Source of the DNA: an uncultured Atopobium sp.
Lineage (GTDB): Bacteria; Actinomycetota; Coriobacteriia; Coriobacteriales; Atopobiaceae
DNA: 11,419 nt
NCBI GenBank assembly: GCA_900555335.1
Contig: USKU01000036.1
Location: forward strand, 1-11,419
Reading direction: 5' to 3'
Shown here: positions 7,489-11,419 of the stretch, piece by piece
Layout of the letters: each line of letters starts with the position of its first letter
Numbering within the stretch: position 1 is the first letter of the stretch
The notes under the pieces: model-generated
The model's input: the letters and a program-made list of their open reading frames with translations, nothing else
What the model was told of the DNA's origin: nothing
The model's database searches: none
Made by a program: the position numbers and the translations under genes

Positions 7489-8532
7489 TTATTGGCCTGC
7501 ACTCTGAACAAATCCACCGGACAATGCGTTAGCCTCAAGAACCTTTGCACAACCGGTAACAACATTTTCTAGAGCGGTTGGGCTTACGTTAACAGGCACG
7601 CCAGTCTCTTCACGAAGTCTCTGGTCAAGACCGCGAAGCATTCCGCCGCCACCAGTGAGCAAAATACCGTAGTACATAAGGTCAGAAGCAAGATCTGGTG
7701 GAGTTACATCAAGAGCATCTTTAACTGCCTTGGTAACCTCATCAAGAGGACGATCAAGGGCACGACGGATCTCTTCTGATTCAATACGAACTGTCTTTGG
7801 AAGACCGCTCATAACGTCACGACCATTTACCTCAACGTCAAGTTCTTCTGCAAGAGGAGCAGCTGAGCCAACTTTGATCTTGATATCTTCTGCGGTACGC
7901 TCACCAATAGAGAGGTTATACGCATCACGAACGTGCTCAAGAATAGTCTGATCAAACTCGTCACCTGCAGTTCTGATGGACTGCGAGACAACAATGCCGC
8001 CCATGGAGATAACAGCAACCTCGGTAGTACCGCCACCGATATCAACAACCATGGAGCCTGTTGGATCCTCAATTGGCAGGTCTGCACCAATAGCTGCAGC
8101 CATAGGCTCTTCAATCAAGAATGCCTGACGTGCACCTGCCTGAATAGTTGCCTCAAAAACAGCGCGTTTCTCGACAGATGTAACGCCAGAAGGAACGCAA
8201 ACAACTACGCGTGGACGTGGTGACCAAGGATATTTACGCTCACGCGCCTTCTCGATGAAGTAACGAAGCATAACCTCAGTAACATCAAAGTCTGCAATGA
8301 CGCCGTCTTTAAGAGGGCGCTCAGCAATAATGGAGCCAGGGGTGCGGCCAATCATGCGCTTTGCATCAGCGCCAACGGCCAGAACGCGGCTCTCGCTTTT
8401 ATCGATTGCAACAACCGATGGCTCATTGATGACAATACCCTGACCACGAACTGCAACAAGGGTGTTTGCAGTTCCCAAATCGATGGCTAGGTCTCCGCCA
8501 TATTCTCCGAAGAGCGAATCGAAGATAGACAT
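7489..8532 (-). CDS. mreB: MreB, bacterial actin homologue
   Basis: This 347-residue actin-fold ATPase polymerises on the inner membrane face and guides lateral wall synthesis. Nucleotide-binding motifs are all present: phosphate 1 DLAIDLGTANTLV (14-26), phosphate 2 MVVDIGGGTTEVAVIS (161-176), the EEPMAAAIG connection (141-149) and the adenosine motif GILLTGGGGMLRGL (289-302). The N-terminal MSIFDSLFGEY is amphipathic and may be a membrane-binding segment. I chose ATG at 8532. An in-frame TTG three codons upstream (8541) would give 350 residues but has no ribosome site. Even the ATG has only a modest TTGGAT upstream. The gene is separated from the TPR gene by 70 bp, the largest gap inside the cluster, so it may have its own promoter. 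The length matches the family well. Confidence 0.97.
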   Translation of the reverse strand: MSIFDSLFGEYGGDLAIDLGTANTLVAVRGQGIVINEPSVVAIDKSESRVLAVGADAKRMIGRTPGSIIAERPLKDGVIADFDVTEVMLRYFIEKARERKYPWSPRPRVVVCVPSGVTSVEKRAVFEATIQAGARQAFLIEEPMAAAIGADLPIEDPTGSMVVDIGGGTTEVAVISMGGIVVSQSIRTAGDEFDQTILEHVRDAYNLSIGERTAEDIKIKVGSAAPLAEELDVEVNGRDVMSGLPKTVRIESEEIRRALDRPLDEVTKAVKDALDVTPPDLASDLMYYGILLTGGGGMLRGLDQRLREETGVPVNVSPTALENVVTGCAKVLEANALSGGFVQSAGQ

Positions 8533-8551
8533 GATATCCAATCAAACGTGC

Positions 8552-8571
8552 TACGCGTGTGCGTAATTATC
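8552..8571 (-). promoter_or_regulatory. Candidate mreB promoter -10 and adjacent inverted repeat
   Basis: In the 70-bp gap before mreB the minus strand contains GATAAT (8566-8571), one base from the -10 consensus. It is followed at once by the inverted repeat TACGC-N4-GCGTA (8552-8565, arms 5 bp). I find no convincing -35 at the expected distance. The repeat could be an operator or a leader hairpin. This is a weak prediction from sequence alone. Confidence 0.25.
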
Positions 8572-8602
8572 CTGCAGAAAGAACGGTTAAAACAGTTTAG
8601 TA

Positions 8603-10006
8603 CTAGTTACCAGACTTTGAAGAGCTGGAGGAACTATTAGAGGAATTTGAGGAGTTAGATCCATTAGTTCCGGAGGTAGTTCCCGAGTTAGAACCGTTGG
8701 TACCAGAAGTTGTACCAGAGTTCTGGTTATTCTGGCTTACGTACGAAGTGGTAACGCTTGCCACCTTCCAGCCAATACCATCACGAACAAGCTCAATGGT
8801 GTAGTCAACGTTTCCGCCGTTAGAAAGGCTGACAGAAGCGTTTACTGTTGAGTGAGTCATGCTCTGGTCAACACCGTTGATGGTGACAGCAGAGCTTGAT
8901 GGCAGGCTGTTAGAAATCTGCTGAAGTGTGGTGCTAGAAACAGAGCTAGAGACATAGCGACCAATATCGGTACCCTGTGCCTTAGCGTTGAAAATGTCCT
9001 GAACAACAGACTGCTGGGTTGGCCATCCATAGCCACGGTAATAAGCATAACCAGCACCACCAACAGCCAAGATAAGCAAAATAAGAATAGTGATGAAGAC
9101 CTTAAGGCCGGTATGGCGATGCTTACGCCTAATCTTCTTGTCCTTCTTGTCCTGCTCAATAATCTCCTGCTCAGTAATCTGGAAGAAACCAGTATCTTCT
9201 GCAGAAGGAATGAGCTCGCCAGACATACCTGTAGGATCAAGTGGATCGTAGGCACCATAACCAGCTGCCTGAAGGAAGGCATCTGTCTCAGATGGCTTAC
9301 CAGAAGTCATTGCAGTAATTGCCTTACGAGCTGCATCAAAAGCAGACTGCTGCTGATTAGACAGGACAAAGCTGCCGTCTGCAATTGCATGAGTAAAGGC
9401 GTCAACTGCCTCAGACATGCGATTAGCTGCAACATACGCAAGACCAAGATCTGCATAAATCTTATTGGAGTTCTCCAAAGGATTAGCAAAATCAAGTGCA
9501 GTGCGATATGCCTCAACTGCATCAACAGGTCTGTTCAGACCCATAAAGCATGCACCAAGGCTGCAAAGTGCAGATGAAGGATTAGGGTTCTTCTCGTCTA
9601 CTGCAGCGTTTCTGTAAGCAATACCTGCGTTACGGATATCACCGATTTTCTCGTAAGCAGAACCAAGGGCAAGCTGTGCCTTATAAGGAGTTGCGTAAGA
9701 GACGTCCTGGACAGCGTTAGTAAGGGCGGTAATTGCCTCCTGTACCCTACCCGCAGCCAGAAGAGCGCGACCCTGGTTTGTGGAGAGTGCGCCAACCTTG
9801 CCATATGACGTATCAGCAAGTGCTGACTTATAGGCAGAAGCGGCAGAATCAAACTGGCCAAGCTTCATATATGCGTTACCAAGCAGGTGGTCAATCTGAC
9901 CGTTTACCTCGCCTGGCTCTTTAGCCACATCAAACTGACTGATAGCTACAAACCAGTCGCCCTGATCATATGCAGATTTACCTAACTCAAATGCCTGTTG
10001 ATTCAC
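8603..10006 (-). CDS. Membrane-anchored TPR protein of unknown function
   Basis: This 467-residue protein has three parts. Residues 1 to about 230 are tetratricopeptide-like helical repeats, with recurring patterns such as LGNAYMKLGQFDSAASAYKS and LGLAYVAANRMSEAVDAF. A very basic stretch (about 286-298, DKKIRRKHRH) precedes one membrane span (about 302-322). An outside region of about 90 residues (331-421) with GNVDYTIELVRDGIGWKV resembles small NTF2-like/DUF4878-type domains. A Ser/Asn/Gly/Thr tail (425-467) ends the protein. By charge, the TPRs face the cytoplasm. The start is GTG at 10006, with GGAGG 6 nt before it. An ATG at 10078 would overlap the isomerase gene by 41 nt and add 24 residues with no TPR character. 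TPRs usually bind partner proteins. Lying between an isomerase and mreB, it may serve cell-envelope assembly, but no function can be assigned. Confidence 0.85.
   Translation of the reverse strand: MNQQAFELGKSAYDQGDWFVAISQFDVAKEPGEVNGQIDHLLGNAYMKLGQFDSAASAYKSALADTSYGKVGALSTNQGRALLAAGRVQEAITALTNAVQDVSYATPYKAQLALGSAYEKIGDIRNAGIAYRNAAVDEKNPNPSSALCSLGACFMGLNRPVDAVEAYRTALDFANPLENSNKIYADLGLAYVAANRMSEAVDAFTHAIADGSFVLSNQQQSAFDAARKAITAMTSGKPSETDAFLQAAGYGAYDPLDPTGMSGELIPSAEDTGFFQITEQEIIEQDKKDKKIRRKHRHTGLKVFITILILLILAVGGAGYAYYRGYGWPTQQSVVQDIFNAKAQGTDIGRYVSSSVSSTTLQQISNSLPSSSAVTINGVDQSMTHSTVNASVSLSNGGNVDYTIELVRDGIGWKVASVTTSYVSQNNQNSGTTSGTNGSNSGTTSGTNGSNSSNSSNSSSSSSKSGN
8657..8722 (-). repeat. Two tandem copies of an 11-residue protein repeat with divergent codons
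   Basis: Within the tail of the TPR protein the peptide NSGTTSGTNGS occurs twice in direct succession (33 nt each: 8690-8722 and 8657-8689). The peptides are identical, yet 9 of the 11 codons differ, all at the third position. Only the first AAC and the last TCT are shared. Confidence 0.9.
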
Positions 10007-10010
10007 AATA

Positions 10011-10016
10011 TCCTCC
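10011..10016 (-). promoter_or_regulatory. Shine-Dalgarno deciding the GTG start of the TPR gene
   Basis: GGAGGA on the minus strand lies 4 nt before GTG at 10006 (context CTTGGAGGATATTGTG). The isomerase gene upstream has the same TTGGAGGA before its ATG. The alternative ATG at 10078 has no such element. Confidence 0.85.
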
Positions 10017-10037
10017 AAGAGTCTGTGCGACTTGGCT

Positions 10038-10577
10038 TTAAGCGTTTTCAATTCTAATGGAATTGACGATATCGCCAACCTTTAACTGGGAAATGACGTC
10101 CATTCCCTCGATAGTTGTACCAAATACGGTGTAACCGGAATCCAAGCCATGCTGTGGACCAAGACAGAAATAGAACTGCGAACCCGCAGAATTTGGATCT
10201 TGAGAACGAGCCATAGCAAGGGCGCCGTCAACGTGGGAGTTATTTGGATTGGTGGTGAACTCCTCTTTGATGCGATAACCAGGACCACCGGTACCAGGAA
10301 TTCCATCAGGACCAGGGTTACCAAAAATAACATCCTCAACACTCATCTCACGAGTATTTGGATCTCCGCCCTGAAGAACAAAACCAGGAACAAGACGGTG
10401 GAACTTGGTATCGTCATAGAAGCCAGACTCTGCAAGCTCGCAGAAGTTTGCTACATGAATAGGTGCGCCCTTACCGTCAAGCTGAACCTTAATGATTCCC
10501 TTGTTGGTATCAAAGACAGCTACCTCAGTACCAGTGACCTGGCGCTCTGGTGTATACAATGGATCAAGTCCAAACAT
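10038..10577 (-). CDS. Cyclophilin-type peptidyl-prolyl cis-trans isomerase
   Basis: This 179-residue protein catalyses cis-trans isomerisation of Xaa-Pro bonds during folding. Active-site motifs are FHRLVPGFVLQGGDP (59-73, catalytic Arg61), GALAMARS (118-125) and GSQFYFC (132-138). In human cyclophilin A terms, the Trp121 and His126 positions are Gly144 and Tyr149 (HGLDSGYTVFG), as in many bacterial cyclophilins that bind cyclosporin weakly. A Gly/Pro-rich loop at 85-100 (GNPGPDGIPGTGGPG) precedes YRIKEEF and is longer than in the minimal fold. There is no signal peptide or membrane segment, so it is probably cytoplasmic. ATG at 10577 has a strong GGAGGA 3 nt upstream. It is the first gene of the inferred transcript and is followed after 31 nt by the TPR gene. 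The family is certain; the natural substrate is unknown. Confidence 0.95.
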   Translation of the reverse strand: MFGLDPLYTPERQVTGTEVAVFDTNKGIIKVQLDGKGAPIHVANFCELAESGFYDDTKFHRLVPGFVLQGGDPNTREMSVEDVIFGNPGPDGIPGTGGPGYRIKEEFTTNPNNSHVDGALAMARSQDPNSAGSQFYFCLGPQHGLDSGYTVFGTTIEGMDVISQLKVGDIVNSIRIENA

Positions 10578-10637
10578 AATTCCTCCAAGCTTCTTTACAT
10601 CTAAGAGAAGAAGAAAACGCGAGAAACCCTTAGTAAT

Positions 10638-10650
10638 AAAGAACTTCTTT
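10638..10650 (-). other. Short palindrome in the isomerase 5' leader
   Basis: AAAGAAGTTCTTT is a 13-nt palindrome about a single central base. It lies in the inferred untranslated leader, with TTAG and CTAA flanks that can also pair. It could be an operator or a weak RNA hairpin. It does not match the CIRCE heat-shock operator. Chance is a real possibility in this A+T-rich gap. Confidence 0.25.
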
Positions 10651-10662
10651 TCTAACCTAATT

Positions 10663-10691
10663 ATTTTACCAGTATGATGAGATTTTTGAAA
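10663..10691 (-). promoter_or_regulatory. Candidate extended -10 promoter for the isomerase-TPR genes
   Basis: In the 137-bp gap upstream of the isomerase gene the minus strand reads TGGTAAAAT (10663-10671): the extended -10 TG, one base, then TAAAAT, one base from consensus. A poor -35 (TTTCAA, 10686-10691) sits 17 bp upstream. Transcription would start near 10656 and leave a leader of about 80 nt before the strong ribosome site. The rest of the gap is A+T-rich, with no other recognisable element. Confidence 0.45.
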
Positions 10692-10715
10692 TTAAAGCAG
10701 CTGAACGGTAGAGAT

Positions 10716-11419
10716 TTACTGCTTTTGTGGCTTCCAATTCACGTAATTTTCATCAAAAAGTTTCTGGTATGAGCTAGAGCCACTGGAGTCTCTGATGTTA
10801 TCAACTGGCGCCAAGATGTTGTCTTTGTCCTGAGAAGGATTGTTAGAAGCAGCTGAGCGCTTCCATCCCTCACTCAAAGCATCGGAGCGATTACGAAGCC
10901 AGTTACCCAGCTTGGTGAGATTTTCAATAGTCTGACGATAGTTTCCGTTGGAGTCATCAAGACTAGAAAGGTCAGAGATGACGTTACTAATATCCAGGGA
11001 AATCTGCTCTGCTTCCTGCTGAGCATCAGCACGCTCCTGATCAGAGCCAGTAATAGCAAGCTGATCAAAGGTCTTCTCGTTATCATCAAGGCGCTTTGAG
11101 AGATCTCCCAGCTTCTGATAATCGCTATCAAGTGCATCAAAAACAGCATCTGAACTTGTGTTTTGCTGAGTTGCACTAGTGTCTTGTCCCGTTAGATGTG
11201 TAACAGGAGTGGTAGTAGGAGTTGATGAGACTGGAGCCTCAACCTTTGCGCGATTATCGGTTGCCTGTGGGTCCCACGGGTGCGTAATGATAAAAATAGC
11301 AGCTACTACCAGCGTTGTAACAAGAAGTGCTGAGAGCAGAATAACGCGTGTGCGAGGGATTCCTTCTGCCTCAGGGAGGTTCTCTTTTGAAGGCTCGGAA
11401 GGGATTGCAGACTCAAAGC
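10716..11419 (-). CDS. Unknown single-pass membrane protein (N-terminus beyond the window)
   Basis: Only the last 233 residues are visible, open to the right edge and ending in TAA at 10716. In window numbering, an acidic/Pro-rich segment (1-20) and PRTR lead into one membrane span (25-45, VILLSALLVTTLVVAAIFII). THPWDP follows, then a Ser/Thr/Pro-rich linker (about 60-92). After that comes an acidic helical region (about 93-185) with heptad-like patterns and many Asp, Gln and Leu, and a polar end closing in NWKPQKQ. Positive charge before the span suggests the C-terminal part is outside the membrane. I do not recognise the family. The helical part could form a coiled coil that contacts envelope components. 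The gap to the isomerase gene and its candidate promoter suggest a separate transcript. The reading frame is secure; the function is unknown. Confidence 0.8.
   Translation of the reverse strand, partial: FESAIPSEPSKENLPEAEGIPRTRVILLSALLVTTLVVAAIFIITHPWDPQATDNRAKVEAPVSSTPTTTPVTHLTGQDTSATQQNTSSDAVFDALDSDYQKLGDLSKRLDDNEKTFDQLAITGSDQERADAQQEAEQISLDISNVISDLSSLDDSNGNYRQTIENLTKLGNWLRNRSDALSEGWKRSAASNNPSQDKDNILAPVDNIRDSSGSSSYQKLFDENYVNWKPQKQ

Noticed and set aside
8530..8541. TTG at 8541 as the mreB start
   Set aside because: It adds only three residues and lacks a ribosome site. ATG at 8532 gives the usual MreB N-terminus.
9113..9577. A 154-codon plus-strand open frame opposite the TPR gene
   Set aside because: It is antisense to a well-supported coding sequence and its Cys/Arg/Ile-rich translation resembles no folded protein.
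10694..10725. Inverted repeat AAAGCAG/CTGCTTT as a terminator of the right-edge gene
   Set aside because: The arms are only 7 bp and A+T-rich, the loop is 18 nt and contains the stop region, and no T-tract follows. It is too weak to call.

Overview
The window holds one co-directional gene cluster, with every supported gene on the minus strand. The base composition is moderate (I estimate mid-40s % G+C by eye). The gene set combines a complete mreB-mreC-mreD-PBP2-rodA block with a TIGR03960-type radical SAM protein directly downstream. This order is familiar from Gram-positive bacteria, including actinobacteria. Together with the lowish G+C and the protein style, it suggests a member of the Coriobacteriia, most likely an Atopobiaceae (Lancefieldella/Atopobium-like) organism. 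The taxon is an inference and was not tested by any search.

Layout in transcription order (right to left): (1) the 3' part of an unknown single-pass membrane protein (10716-11419, cut by the window edge); (2) a 137-bp intergenic gap with a candidate extended -10 promoter; (3) a cytoplasmic cyclophilin-type peptidyl-prolyl isomerase (10038-10577); (4) a TPR protein with one membrane span, an extracytoplasmic domain and a Ser/Asn/Gly/Thr repeat tail (8603-10006, GTG start); (5) a 70-bp gap and then mreB (7489-8532); (6) mreC, mreD, the class B penicillin-binding protein (mrdA/PBP2) and rodA, separated by only 2 to 15 nt; (7) a protein combining a GTPase-fold-like but motif-poor region with a DUF697/YcjF-like domain; (8) the N-terminal 518 codons of a TIGR03960-family radical SAM protein, cut by the left edge. 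No stretch longer than 300 bases lacks a gene. I see no RNA genes, mobile elements or CRISPR.

Functionally the core is the Rod complex. MreB filaments on the inner membrane face organise the MreC/MreD scaffold, which activates the RodA glycosyltransferase and its partner PBP2 transpeptidase for lateral wall synthesis. At mreC/mreD, mreD/PBP2 and PBP2/rodA the TAA stop runs directly into the next gene's Shine-Dalgarno sequence, which points to tight translational coupling.

The less ordinary parts are the flanking proteins: the membrane TPR protein, the degenerate-GTPase/DUF697 protein, and Ser-rich low-complexity tails on three of the products. PBP2 also appears to have an extra N-terminal membrane segment. 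I found no clearly new defence, mobile or RNA system.
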